Shown here piece after piece: positions 33,373 to 40,779 of a stretch of DNA of 40,779 bases. A model generated the notes under the pieces. It saw only the letters and a program-made list of their open reading frames with translations, searched no databases and was not told the origin of the DNA. The DNA is taken from positions 73,651 through 114,429 of the forward strand of contig NZ_KB902386.1 of assembly GCF_000379525.1 (NCBI RefSeq), given 5' to 3'. Each line of letters opens with the position of its first letter. Position 1 is the first letter of the stretch. The stretch comes from Lamprocystis purpurea DSM 4197. GTDB taxonomy: Bacteria > Pseudomonadota > Gammaproteobacteria > Chromatiales > Chromatiaceae. The position numbers and the translations under genes were made by a program.

Positions 33373-34037
33373 CGGTCAGCCGATCAATCTGCTGGGGCGC
33401 GAGCGCGTTCCCAGCGAGCCCGAGAGCGTGACCGGGCCCGACCCAAACCTGACACTAAACGTTTCATGCTCAGCGACCGTTCTGATCCCAAGAGTGTCTC
33501 TCAACCTCGGACTGTCGAGCGGCTGGTCAACGCGCTTTGCGGGCGCGGGCGATGACGCACTAGACAGACCCGTTACGACCCGCAGCTTCCGCCGGATCTC
33601 GACCGGAAAGCGACAGCTACGGACCGATCCGGGGACGGGTGAGCCGATATTGGGCCTCACTGTGGCAGGATTCGGCTTTAACACGACTACTAAGTCCGTT
33701 TGTGGGCTACCAGTCCTTCGCTATCCCCCTGCTCGTGTGAACACGCTTGGGAGAAGTCTCTCGCTCCGCGGAAGCCGTCGACTGTCGGGGATGGGCCGCG
33801 ATCCCGTCTTTCGTTTCGAACGTTGCAGACCTCAAGACTCCGCTCGGGCTGCGACGCCGGCCATGGATTCCATTCGGATGTCCTCCTGGGCTACTCGCAT
33901 GATACGCGGCGCCGATGCATCAACCAGCCGGGTTCGCCTGGATCGAGATCGCCGTGGTTGACCGCCAGGTAAAGCCCCCGCATGCTCGGGCCATGCTCGC
34001 CGACGCCTCCAAATCCACCGCCTACCGAGCTGCGGCT
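33373..34037. other. Gene-poor stretch, possibly decayed coding DNA
   Basis: Several frames stay open (for example 33428-33961 plus), but none has recognisable composition or motifs, and reading across frames gives only short protein-like pieces (33466 onward, LSDRSDPKSVSQPRTVERLV). This may be a worn-out insertion sequence or gene. No tRNA, hairpin terminator or clear repeat was seen. The end of the interval should contain the promoter of the glycosidase gene. Confidence 0.3.
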
Positions 34038-34829
34038 ATGACTTCGCCTTGCGTTCTTCTCTGGGCCTGCCTGATGGTCGCCGCGAGCGCCGGCGCGACG
34101 GACTGGAAGCCCAAGGGGGAATCGGACCGGCAGGACATCACAACGGACCTGTCTTACGCCGAGCGGTCGGCGGTCCGTCCCTCCGACGGTCGGCAAGTCA
34201 CCGCGCACCTCGCCTTCTTCACCTCGCCGGGATTCCGCTTGAAGGTTGTCGATCTCGGGGCCGGTGCCGAGCCCGTCTATCCGACCCTGGCGGATGCCTT
34301 TCGGGCCGAAGGATGCGTGGCGGGGGTCAACGGTGGATTCTTCCACCCGGACCTGCGGCCAGCCGGGTTGGTGATCTCCGCCGGCCGCCGGATCAACCGG
34401 TTCGAAACCGCCAAGCTCCTCAGCGGTGTCGTCTACAGCGACAACCAGGGTGTCCACCTCGTGCGGCGGGCTCAGTTCCGGGATCACCCGGACATCGCCG
34501 CGTTGCTGCAAAGCGGTCCCTATCTCGTGGATGGCGCGCGGGCGGCGCGGGGTCTGTCCGCGTCCGATTCCAGCCGCCGGACCTTTATCGCCACGGATGC
34601 GCACGGGCGCTGGGTCTTGGGTGCCACCTTGAGCCCGCTCACCCTCGCCGACTTCGCACAATGTCTCGCCTCGACCGGGGCCCTGATTCCGTGGCGGGTC
34701 GATCGCGCCCTCAACCTCGATGGCGGAAGCTCGGCCGGATTTTTCTTCGACCGGCGGGGCGACAAGGCTCCGGTGACCCTAAGTCCCTGGAAACGCGTCC
34801 GCAACCTGCTTGGAATTACCCCGCGCTGA
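34038..34829 (+). CDS. Phosphodiester glycosidase family protein (NAGPA-like), exported
   Basis: A 263-aa protein starting at ATG 34038 with a signal peptide (MTSPCVLLWACLMVAASAGA). The domain shows the hallmarks of the phosphodiester glycosidase family (PF09992): GVNGGFFHPDLRPAGLVI, LQSGPYLVDG, RRTFIATDAHGRWVLGA and, near the C-terminus, RALNLDGGSSAGFFF. The family includes the enzyme that uncovers mannose-6-phosphate, and bacterial members are thought to act on cell-envelope or extracellular phosphoglycans. The longer in-frame start at 33915 would bury the signal peptide and is rejected. It lies alone between sseA/CPXCG and the DUF938 gene. Confidence 0.87.
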   Translation: MTSPCVLLWACLMVAASAGATDWKPKGESDRQDITTDLSYAERSAVRPSDGRQVTAHLAFFTSPGFRLKVVDLGAGAEPVYPTLADAFRAEGCVAGVNGGFFHPDLRPAGLVISAGRRINRFETAKLLSGVVYSDNQGVHLVRRAQFRDHPDIAALLQSGPYLVDGARAARGLSASDSSRRTFIATDAHGRWVLGATLSPLTLADFAQCLASTGALIPWRVDRALNLDGGSSAGFFFDRRGDKAPVTLSPWKRVRNLLGITPR

Positions 34830-34964
34830 CCAGCCGCTGGATGGATGCGGGCGGTCACAAAGGCCCCCAGGGACGAATCGGCCCGCGGCGGCAATGGGAG
34901 CAAAGCCGTCGCTTGGCCCGTGACATCGGCATCGAGCCTGGCCGCGTTGCTCAGGCCCCGCTAC

Positions 34965-35612
34965 TCAGTGCCCCGTTGCCGGATTCGTTTGCGCTCCTGC
35001 CGAGTTGCACCGGCACCAGACCAGCGTCCGATTGTTGACGGGCATGGGGTGATCGGCGCGCAGCTCCAGACCCGCCCGATCCGCCAACGCCCGCAGATCG
35101 TCCAAGTCCCGCACCCCCATCCGCGGGTCACGGGCCTTGAGCGATGCATCGAAGCGGGCATTGCTCTCGCTGGTATGCTGTCCGCCCTTGCTGAACGGGC
35201 CATAGAGCGCGAACGGTGCACCAGGCGCCAAAATCTGACCAACGCCGCGGAACAGCCGGCCGACCTCCGACTCTCCCATGATGTAGGCGGTATTGGCGCT
35301 GAAGACGCCGTCGAACGGACCCGCAGGCCAATCGCCGATTACGTCCAGGCTCAGTGGCTCCGGCAGGTTGGGCAGCTGCGCCTCGGCCAACCACAACCGG
35401 ATGCCCGGCAGATTGGCCGGAACATCACTGGTCTGCCAGATCAGGTGAGGCAGCCGGGTGGCGAAGTAGACCGCATGTTGGCCCGTGCCGCTGCCGATCT
35501 CCAAGACCCGGCGGGCCTTGGCGAACAGCGGACCGATGACCGCGAGAATGGGGGCTTGGTTCTCCTCGCAGGCCAGCGAGAAGGGTTTGTCGTGGAGCGT
35601 GCGTGTTGCCAT
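34965..35612 (-). CDS. DUF938 class I SAM-dependent methyltransferase
   Basis: A 215-aa protein with SAM-binding motif I VLEIGSGTGQHAVYFA (about 39-54), then WQTSDVPANLPGIR, FDGVFSANTAYIM and LAPGAPFALYGPFSKGGQHT, which together mark the DUF938 family. The substrate is unknown. It uses ATG 35612. The gene is monocistronic on the minus strand. It resembles chromosomal genes of gammaproteobacteria, like its neighbours. Confidence 0.9.
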   Translation of the reverse strand: MATRTLHDKPFSLACEENQAPILAVIGPLFAKARRVLEIGSGTGQHAVYFATRLPHLIWQTSDVPANLPGIRLWLAEAQLPNLPEPLSLDVIGDWPAGPFDGVFSANTAYIMGESEVGRLFRGVGQILAPGAPFALYGPFSKGGQHTSESNARFDASLKARDPRMGVRDLDDLRALADRAGLELRADHPMPVNNRTLVWCRCNSAGAQTNPATGH

Positions 35613-35851
35613 TGGGAATTATCCTGGCACGGGTTGTCGCAACCCGCGACGGCGGTGGCGATTAGGCAAGCGCAGATCGGGCAGAACCGGGGCAGCCAAT
35701 CGTGTGGATGCCCTCTCCTGCAATTGCCGCGAGTATACGACCAGTGAGGCAGCTTTCTCTGCGGCGCGTGCGTTCGTCTCAGCAGGTCGGGGGCTCTGCG
35801 GCTGGGCGGACCGGGCCACAGCGCGAGCAGCCAGGCGCGGTCAGTGCGCAA

Positions 35852-36304
35852 TCAATCACCGGATGACGTTGCGCTCAGTTCCGGCGGCCGGCACGCAGTC
35901 CCGGGTTCTTGGGCATGGAGGTCCTGAATGGCCGCCAGCGCCTCCGCCCCCAGGATCCGCTGGGCAGTCTCGAAGAGTTCGGTCTCCTCAAACCGGATGT
36001 GATCGGCGAGCAACTGAGCGAAAGCAGCCAAGGTTTCGGGCCCGCCGGCATCGATCAGGGCGCGCATGGCTTGGTGGTCGGCCAGCGTGCGTTCGACCAG
36101 CGTCTGCTCGCCAGCCGCCTGCATCGCCGGCAACAGGCCGCGCTCTTCGAGTTGAAAGTGAGGTTCCAACTCGTCGGCGAACCTTCGCCGTAACTCGCCC
36201 CATGCAGCTTCCGGGTTATCGCGCGCTTCCCGCGCCCGGCGTGCGATGACCAATCCGAGGTGATGTTCGCTCGACAGCCGCTTGAGCGCCGCAGACCGCT
36301 GCAT
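35852..36304 (-). CDS. Hemerythrin-domain protein
   Basis: A 150-aa four-helix-bundle protein with the iron-ligand pattern of the HHE/hemerythrin family: SSEHHLGLVIARR (H14/H15), LEPHFQLEERGL (HxxxE), LADHQAMRALI and LADHIRFEETELF (HxxxE). Di-iron proteins of this kind bind oxygen or take part in iron, NO or redox stress responses. The C-terminal 25 residues are an unstructured tail. It starts at ATG 36304. The 238 bp to the DUF938 gene hold no visible gene. Confidence 0.88.
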   Translation of the reverse strand: MQRSAALKRLSSEHHLGLVIARRAREARDNPEAAWGELRRRFADELEPHFQLEERGLLPAMQAAGEQTLVERTLADHQAMRALIDAGGPETLAAFAQLLADHIRFEETELFETAQRILGAEALAAIQDLHAQEPGTACRPPELSATSSGD

Positions 36305-36400
36305 CAGTCGTGTCGCCGCGGCCAGGGATCCATAAGAGTGGACCCGTCAAAACAACCACGGGACCATCCCTGCATTTCGCTGCTCCTGCTCATGGCGTGC

Positions 36401-36604
36401 TCACCGCCGGTTGCCTTGGGAACTGCAATCCGCGTCGAGCAACTGGACCAGATCGAGATTCCTGATCGTTTGCACTGCGATCTCCCAGCGCCCCTCGCCG
36501 CACAGTCCGCTCACGCCCGCCTGCTCATAGGCGTCCAACGCGGCCTGCAAGCAAGCCGATCGAACAGCTTCCGCAAGATCGAGCCCATTGATCACGGTCT
36601 TCAT
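36401..36604 (-). CDS. Small acidic unknown protein
   Basis: The 67-aa frame from ATG 36604 (MKTVINGLDLAEAVRSACLQ, then AYEQAGVSGLCGEGRWEIAV and QTIRNLDLVQLL) has a regular helical, coding-like composition. I recall similar small proteins only as hypotheticals. A GAAAGG directly before the ATG is too close for an ideal ribosome site. The in-frame ATG at 36649 would add 15 residues. The function is unknown. It sits at the border between the housekeeping-like block and the transfer genes. Confidence 0.6.
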   Translation of the reverse strand: MKTVINGLDLAEAVRSACLQAALDAYEQAGVSGLCGEGRWEIAVQTIRNLDLVQLLDADCSSQGNRR

Positions 36605-36712
36605 CCTTTCATAGTGGGGACGAATGCCTGAAACGTTGCATTGTCGCACGTCGTGCCGACGCCGAATGGCTCCCAGGGTGCAGCCGGTAGGACGGCCGGC
36701 CCCTGCGGGCGA

Positions 36713-37122
36713 TCACAACGACGCAAGGACCGGCGGGTCGGACGGCGCGACTTCAGTGTAGCGCCGTATCAAGGATCGGGTTCGTCCAGACACCCACCTG
36801 CGCACTCTGGAAAACAGCCGCGGCGCCAGCGGCAAGGCCCTCGGCGCCCATCCGCCGCCCGCGCTTTCGTCGTCCATGAGGTATACCGGCAGCGTGGGAT
36901 GGTCGGTACGCAGTCGGGTCAGAACCGGTAACCCGTTGAGCCCGGACATGACCACCGCCACGATGACGGCCGCGGGCGGGGCAACCGCGCACCGGCGCAG
37001 AGCCGTCTCCCCGACCCCTTGGTGACCAGCGCCCCGCAGCGCGACAACGCCGGGCGCACCAGGGGCTGCCTGGTGGAGTTGGGAACGACGAGCAGAATGC
37101 GTGGCTTCGGGGTCGACATCAT
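36713..37122 (-). pseudogene. Frameshifted receiver-domain (CheY-like) remnant directly after traB
   Basis: The ATG of this frame overlaps the traB stop (ATGATG at 37117-37122). Read with frame changes it gives a receiver-like protein: PRILLVVPNSTRQPLVRPAL in frame 1. After a shift in the G-run near 37017-37023 it continues VGETALRRCAVAPPAAVIVA, VMSGLNGLPVLTRLRTDHPT and LPVYLMDDE. A third frame yields MGAEGLAAGAAAVFQ. These correspond to beta1, the phospho-site strand (VVMSGLNG, aspartate replaced), beta4 and the alpha4/KP region of response regulators. Two shifts and the lost aspartate mean it cannot be functional. It may have been the gene following traB before the region was rearranged. 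Confidence 0.5.
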
Positions 37123-38417
37123 TTCAGCTTGAGCGACGTCCCCTTGTTGATGATGAGCTCAATCCCCCGTCCCGCATCGACTTCGAGTACCGGAAAGGTG
37201 TTTTCGGCCATCTTCATGTAATAGTCGGCCAACTTGTCCATGGCCCCGCCGACCCCGCCGGCAAAACCGGCCTCGGCCGCCTGGGGAGTGAACATGGATT
37301 GGAACTGGACCTGGCCGCCGGTTGCTGCGTTGCTGAACGGCGTCGCCGGAACCTGGGTGAACACCTTCGAAAACGCGGTCAGGAAGCCGGCCTGCAACGC
37401 CTTGGCGAGCAGGGCGCCCTGCTTGCTGACCAGTCGGCCGCGGACGCCGACCTTGCCGTCTTCGCCGACCGCGTAGGCGTCGAGCGGGACCTCGATGACA
37501 CCCCCGTCGGTGCGCACGCAGGTCAAGGTCTCGGCGCGCAGGTAGGCGCGCTCCGACCCCAGATCGCCGAAGCCGCCGACGATCACAAAGCATTCCCTGA
37601 CGTCCGCACGGAACCGGTTGGGCAGAATCGCATCGTGCTTGATCCGCACCAGGGCCGGGGTCGGCTGCTGCCGGGCGCCCTGCCCCGTGGGGGCGTCCAG
37701 TCCGTTGAGGAGCACCCCGCTGAGGATGCTGCCGGCGGGGATGAAGAGTTCGCCGGGGGCCGGGACGGCGGGTCGACCGGCGGGCGGCGTGGGCGGGGGC
37801 GTAGCGCTGACCACCCGAATGTCCAGGGCGCGGCCGGCTCCGCTCGCGTGCGCGCCGGGCACCGCGGGGCTCGGCGCGGGGGTGGTCGGCGGGCTGAACA
37901 GGTGATTCAGGGGCCGCTCGCCCGACGACGCCGGTGCGGCCGCCGGCACCGGGGGCGGCGCGGGCGCCGGCTCGGCCAGTCGCCCTGGCGGCCGTACGGC
38001 GGACGGCGACCCGGTTGGTGGAGTTTGCTTGGTCACCTCCACGTGGCGGCGCAGGCTCTCCAGTTCATTCTTCAACTGCGCCAGCTCGACCCGCTGCGCC
38101 TCGACCACCGCGGGATCGACCGGGGGCACGGCCGGCGGGTCCGGGGGTTTCGCCAACGCCTGCTTCACGTCATCGACATGGTGCTCCATGCGCTCCAGCC
38201 GGGCGGCGAGCCCTTCGATGCCCAACGAACGGGGATCGGTATCGGTGAGCAGGTTGCGCACCAGGGTTTCCTGGGCGGTCCCCTTGGGCGCGGGGGGTCC
38301 GGCACTTTGCACGGCGAGCGCGGCCAGCACGAGCAGCACGGACGCGCCGGCCCCCCAGGCGACCACGCGCTGGACGCCGGGCGACAGGGCGGCCCACTGG
38401 GTCTTGAGCGTGATCAC
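37119..38417 (-). CDS. traB: TraB-like (VirB10 family) F-type T4SS protein
   Basis: A 432-aa protein starting at GTG 38417, which overlaps the traK stop (GTGA). It has a short cytoplasmic N-terminus, one membrane anchor (about residues 16-37, VVAWGAGASVLLVLAALAV) and a periplasmic coiled coil (VEAQRVELAQLKNELESLRR). A Pro/Ala-rich spacer follows, then the conserved TraB/VirB10 beta-barrel part: ELFIPAGSILSGVLLNGLDA, ECFVIVGGFGDLGSERAYLR, VRGRLVSKQGALLAKALQAG, and a C-terminal INKGTSL. TraB bridges inner membrane and outer-membrane core of the conjugation channel. It is the last intact gene of a traL-E-K-B operon. traV, the usual next gene, is absent. Confidence 0.92.
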   Translation of the reverse strand: MITLKTQWAALSPGVQRVVAWGAGASVLLVLAALAVQSAGPPAPKGTAQETLVRNLLTDTDPRSLGIEGLAARLERMEHHVDDVKQALAKPPDPPAVPPVDPAVVEAQRVELAQLKNELESLRRHVEVTKQTPPTGSPSAVRPPGRLAEPAPAPPPVPAAAPASSGERPLNHLFSPPTTPAPSPAVPGAHASGAGRALDIRVVSATPPPTPPAGRPAVPAPGELFIPAGSILSGVLLNGLDAPTGQGARQQPTPALVRIKHDAILPNRFRADVRECFVIVGGFGDLGSERAYLRAETLTCVRTDGGVIEVPLDAYAVGEDGKVGVRGRLVSKQGALLAKALQAGFLTAFSKVFTQVPATPFSNAATGGQVQFQSMFTPQAAEAGFAGGVGGAMDKLADYYMKMAENTFPVLEVDAGRGIELIINKGTSLKLK

Positions 38418-39442
38418 CGGGGTGTCTCGCTGGGCGCAGCCGTGACCGCGCCCTCCTGGAGGACGAGGAACAGTTCGGTCGCCTGCCCCGGCGCCAGTGT
38501 CTGCAACGGCCAGGCGCCCACCGCCGCGACGCGGCCCTGGTCCAGGTCGCAGGCGGACGCGTTGACCAGGACAGTGCTGGTGCCGGCATTGCGTACGCCG
38601 AGGGTCAGCACACTGGCGCCCGCCCCTTGGGTCAGTTGTGCCTTGGTGATCTTGAGCTCTGGCACGCAGTGCGCGTGCGGACCGCGGCCTTTGACCTGGA
38701 CGCCGGCCGGCAGGCGGCGCTGGGCCATGGCACGCAACAGGTCGGTGATTCCGGCCACGTAGGGGTCGCTGCCGTTGCGCCCTCCTCCCCCGATCGGCGG
38801 CAACGCCGCTTGGCCGCTGTCGGGTACCCCGCCGCTCGCGCCCTTGCCGTGATAGCCGGGCACGGTCAGGCGAATCTCGCGCGGCGGGACGTACCGCGGG
38901 GCCAGGGTGAGCGACAGCGCCAGGTCGTTGCTCTGGCCGTCGCTGATGTACAGGGACACGGGTTCCTCGGTGGACGTGGCCACGTAGACCACCGGGCCAT
39001 CGACGCTGGTACTGGCCGCCGAGACGGTCCGCACCACCGGATTCGCGAACGGGGTGACGATGCGGTTGAGATGGTCGATGGCGATCTCGATCAAGGCCGT
39101 GGTGCCCGCGGCGAGGGTGACGTTGCGGGGTCCCAGTTCCATCGCCCCGGACCCCGACTGACCCATCCCGACGCGCAGCAAGCCGCCACGCCGCTCGGGG
39201 GCACTGCTGGTCCGACGGGCGGCCGCGGCCCCGCCGACCTGACGAATGGGCGGTGCGCCCACCGGAACGCCCTCCCCGGTCCCGGTCGGCTCGGTGCGCG
39301 GTCCCGCCGCCGCGGTGCGGACATCCAGCAGGTCGCAGGAGACCCGCGGGATCGCGGTCACGGGATCGGGCTCGGGGGCGGCCTGGGCAGTGCCGAGCGC
39401 GAGCGTGATGCACAGGGCGAGCAGGGTCGGTTGGCGGGTCAT
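38414..39442 (-). CDS. traK: TraK-like (VirB9/secretin-like) F-type T4SS protein
   Basis: A 342-aa protein with a signal peptide (MTRQPTLLALCITLALGTAQ). Its central part NVTLAAGTTALIEIAIDHLN, RIVTPFANPVVRTVSA and PVSLYISDGQSNDLALSLTL is the typical TraK region, and the C-terminal domain has another beta-rich repeat (LTLGVRNAGTSTVLVNASAC). TraK is the outer-membrane-associated core component that works with TraB and the lipoprotein TraV. The start at 39442 overlaps the traE stop by 4 bp. The protein is longer than F TraK, which is common in plasmid/ICE variants. Confidence 0.88.
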   Translation of the reverse strand: MTRQPTLLALCITLALGTAQAAPEPDPVTAIPRVSCDLLDVRTAAAGPRTEPTGTGEGVPVGAPPIRQVGGAAAARRTSSAPERRGGLLRVGMGQSGSGAMELGPRNVTLAAGTTALIEIAIDHLNRIVTPFANPVVRTVSAASTSVDGPVVYVATSTEEPVSLYISDGQSNDLALSLTLAPRYVPPREIRLTVPGYHGKGASGGVPDSGQAALPPIGGGGRNGSDPYVAGITDLLRAMAQRRLPAGVQVKGRGPHAHCVPELKITKAQLTQGAGASVLTLGVRNAGTSTVLVNASACDLDQGRVAAVGAWPLQTLAPGQATELFLVLQEGAVTAAPSETPR

Positions 39443-40026
39443 CGCGGGCTCCCAACGGTTGCGCCGATGCGCGGCTCCCCCGGATAGGAATCCAGGAAGA
39501 CCACGACCGGCCGATAGTTCTTGAACTCGATCCGCAGCGCATAGGTGCGCGCGGTACTGACCGGCTTGGCCGCCGGTCCGCTGGTGACGTGGGTGCCGGT
39601 GATGAAGATCGTGCCGCTCGCCGGATCCCGGCTGACCGCCCGCGGCTCGAAGGCCAGACTGACCTTTTCCCGGCGAATCTCGGCGACCTGGGCGTCCAGG
39701 ACGCGCAGCACGTCGACCCGCAGCGCGGGTGACAGCAAGGGCTCCAGGGCCTTGATCAGGAACTCGGCGTTGGTGGGGGTGACGTTGCCGAGCAGCTCGG
39801 CGACGAACAGCGCCCAGGCGTCCCGGACCTCCTGACTGGCCGAGGCGCGGGCAACCGAGACCGCCCCTTCCAGCACCGGCGGCACCAACACCACGGTGCG
39901 ATCGGTCTGGTTGATCGTCACCGCCAGCACGCAGTTCACGCCGATCAGCAGCAGGATGATCACGCGGTTGACCCGGTTCTCCAGCGTCAGCCCGGCCCAG
40001 GTGGCGAGAAAGCGCTGGAGGTTCAT
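39439..40026 (-). CDS. traE: TraE-like (VirB5/8-related) F-type T4SS protein
   Basis: A 195-aa protein with the TraE pattern: a short N-terminus, one membrane span (about 20-36, NRVIILLLIGVNCVLAVTI), then a periplasmic domain with VVLVPPVLEGAVSV, AWALFVAELLGNVTPTNAEF and, at the end, YALRIEFKNYRPVVVFLDSY. TraE is an inner-membrane assembly factor of the F pilus. ATG 40026 overlaps the traL stop. The longer open frame upstream to 40260 is a shadow of traL. Confidence 0.9.
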   Translation of the reverse strand: MNLQRFLATWAGLTLENRVNRVIILLLIGVNCVLAVTINQTDRTVVLVPPVLEGAVSVARASASQEVRDAWALFVAELLGNVTPTNAEFLIKALEPLLSPALRVDVLRVLDAQVAEIRREKVSLAFEPRAVSRDPASGTIFITGTHVTSGPAAKPVSTARTYALRIEFKNYRPVVVFLDSYPGEPRIGATVGSPR

Positions 40027-40316
40027 GGCAGCCACCGCCGACAGAACGGATTGGGGGTGGTCCGCCCGCGCAGGGGCAACAGGCCATACCAATAGAGGAC
40101 GTGCAGCGCGTGCCCGTCGGGACGCCGCTCGCGGTACTTGGAATACAGGCGCACCAGGAGGACTCCCAGGACGATCAGTTTGAACATCGTGCTGGGACTG
40201 CCGGTGAAGATCCCGATGATCAGACACAGGACGATGGGCACGAGATCGTCGACGCGCCACAGCAGGATCAGCGGTGGATCGTCGATGTATTTGGGGATTT
40301 CGGTGGGGTCAGCCAT
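40023..40316 (-). CDS. traL: TraL-like (VirB3-related) F-type T4SS protein
   Basis: A 97-aa protein starting ADPTEIPKYIDDPPLILLWR, the standard TraL opening. Two adjoining hydrophobic segments (LVPIVLCLIIGIFTGSP and MFKLIVLGVLLVRLY) and the RRPDGHALHVLYWYGLLPL block complete it. TraL is an inner-membrane pilus assembly component and normally the first core gene after the pilin. Here it opens the operon, with no pilin gene upstream in the visible DNA. The 45-bp element shared with dsbC lies 33 bp upstream. Confidence 0.92.
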   Translation of the reverse strand: MADPTEIPKYIDDPPLILLWRVDDLVPIVLCLIIGIFTGSPSTMFKLIVLGVLLVRLYSKYRERRPDGHALHVLYWYGLLPLRGRTTPNPFCRRWLP

Positions 40317-40348
40317 GGGCGCAGTGTGCTGCGCGGTGGGCGGGGACC

Positions 40349-40393
40349 GTGAGCGCTGAAGGTGCGGATTTTGGGGGGGAATGCGGGGAACCA
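40349..40393 (-). promoter_or_regulatory. 45-bp element shared with the dsbC upstream region (copy 2)
   Basis: Copy of the element at 619-663, here 33 bp upstream of the traL start, same orientation, about 37 of 45 bases identical. It includes GAGCGCTG, TTTTGGGGGGGA and ATGCGGGGAA. Conservation in two noncoding upstream regions implies a regulatory role for transfer genes (inference). The upstream side (40394-40430) shows no obvious promoter. Confidence 0.6.
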
Positions 40394-40432
40394 GGCTGGC
40401 TCCAGACCGAGAACGCCCGGCCTGAGCGCTTG

Positions 40433-40516
40433 TTTCGGTTCAGGGGGTGCGTCGAGACGCACCCGTGAGACCCTCTGAAGAGCCTCTAGCGGTGTCCGCA
40501 ACCCCCTGAACTGAAA
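40433..40516. other. Nested inverted repeats (stem-loop region)
   Basis: Outer arms 40433-40450 and 40498-40516 (TTTCGGTTCAGGGGG type) pair with one mismatch and one bulge. Inside the left side a perfect 9-bp hairpin GGGTGCGTC-GA-GACGCACCC lies at 40445-40464. A further inverted pair CCCCAGCCC/GGGCTGGGG follows at 40547-40555 and 40585-40593. It could be a terminator, a structured RNA, or part of the end of the insertion sequence whose transposase starts at 40696. Confidence 0.4.
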
Positions 40517-40695
40517 AGCCGCCCGGCGGTGGAAAACTTTCGTTTACCCCAGCCCGGAACGAACAATCAGTCAGTTGCGCGGGTGGGCTGGGGCGGCGGG
40601 CGAAAATTCACCCCAGCGTAGCGGCGGGGGCGTGCAAAAAGGCGGCCGCCAAGGGATCATATCGTTATCGAGACGATCCTTTGCAGGAGGACCCC

Positions 40696-40779
40696 ATGGC
40701 GGCCATTGAACCGAGCTTATTTGACTGGCGCGATGTTGACGCGCGCAGCGACCTGGAGCGGTTGTATCTGGTGCGCGAT
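40696..40779 (+). CDS. Transposase, N-terminal fragment at the window edge
   Basis: An ATG at 40696 preceded by AGGAGG opens a frame that runs off the window after 28 codons: MAAIEPSLFDWRDVDARSDL, then ERLYLVRD. This beginning resembles IS4/IS5-type transposases that I know from purple sulfur bacteria. Only the start is visible, so the family assignment and the integrity of the element stay open. The DNA to its left with several inverted repeats would contain the left end of the element. Confidence 0.55.
   Translation, partial: MAAIEPSLFDWRDVDARSDLERLYLVRD

Noticed and set aside
33428-33961. 177-codon frame between CPXCG gene and glycosidase
   Set aside because: Composition (Arg, Ser, Thr) and lack of motifs fit noncoding or decayed DNA. 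Competing frames are equally open.
1-40779. CRISPR arrays, tRNA or rRNA genes
   Set aside because: I looked for regularly spaced identical repeats and for tRNA-like GGTTC/CCA contexts and found none that held up.

Overview
The window is GC-rich gammaproteobacterial DNA. The gene repertoire (hemerythrin, DUF938, rhodanese and CPXCG proteins, an IHF-alpha remnant, an F-type transfer operon) would suit a purple sulfur bacterium or relative, but the taxonomy is an inference. Most of it looks like accessory DNA of a conjugative plasmid or integrative element: a PRTRC cassette, ParA plus a ribbon-helix-helix partner, a KfrA-like protein, F-type transfer genes, a Tn3-family transposon and two blocks that look like conflict or defence islands.

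Layout. 1-557 is the 5' part of a dsbC-like gene (minus strand) belonging to a transfer operon. 1088-7225 is a compact, visibly more A+T-rich two-gene operon (minus): a 1542-residue protein with a STAS-like domain, a GHKL-type ATPase domain, a phosphoribosyltransferase-like domain and a second GHKL-like domain, followed 3 bp later by a receiver-metallophosphoesterase fusion. I do not recognise this pair as a described system and consider it the best candidate for a new one. 7300-7839 holds a MITE-like inverted-repeat element and a decayed ihfA fragment. 8437-9331 is a partition module (RHH, ParA), followed by a gene-free stretch of pyrimidine-rich repeats. 9944-17546 is one leftward operon: PRTRC ParB, E, ThiF, C, a 65-aa protein, F, B, then a UvrD-like helicase.

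17547-17879 is a divergent promoter region with a strong leftward sigma70-type promoter and a palindrome that could be an operator. To its right, 17880-27577 is a rightward operon coupled by 4-bp overlaps: two unknown proteins, a DNA methylase-SNF2 helicase fusion, a small protein and a KfrA-like coiled-coil protein. The methylase-helicase is split by an intact Tn3-family transposon (21420-25248) with perfect 41-bp inverted repeats and a 5-bp target duplication, and also carries a separate 1-base frameshift near 26152.

28000-31378 is a second candidate defence block: a nucleotidyltransferase-fold protein, an XRE/ImmA-IrrE protein and a Beta-family protein (overlapping genes), facing a convergent sce7726-family protein with a PD-(D/E)xK-like nuclease motif. 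32210-36604 is a block of housekeeping-like genes (sulfurtransferase, CPXCG protein, phosphodiester glycosidase, DUF938 methyltransferase, hemerythrin, a small unknown). 36713-40316 returns to transfer functions: a decayed receiver-domain gene and traB, traK, traE, traL, with tra genes overlapping by 4 bp. The right edge holds the first codons of a transposase.

A near-identical 45-bp sequence lies upstream of both dsbC (619-663) and traL (40349-40393) in the same orientation. It ties the two ends of the window to one transfer regulon, implying that the about 36 kb between traB and dsbC is an insertion or cargo zone within the transfer region.
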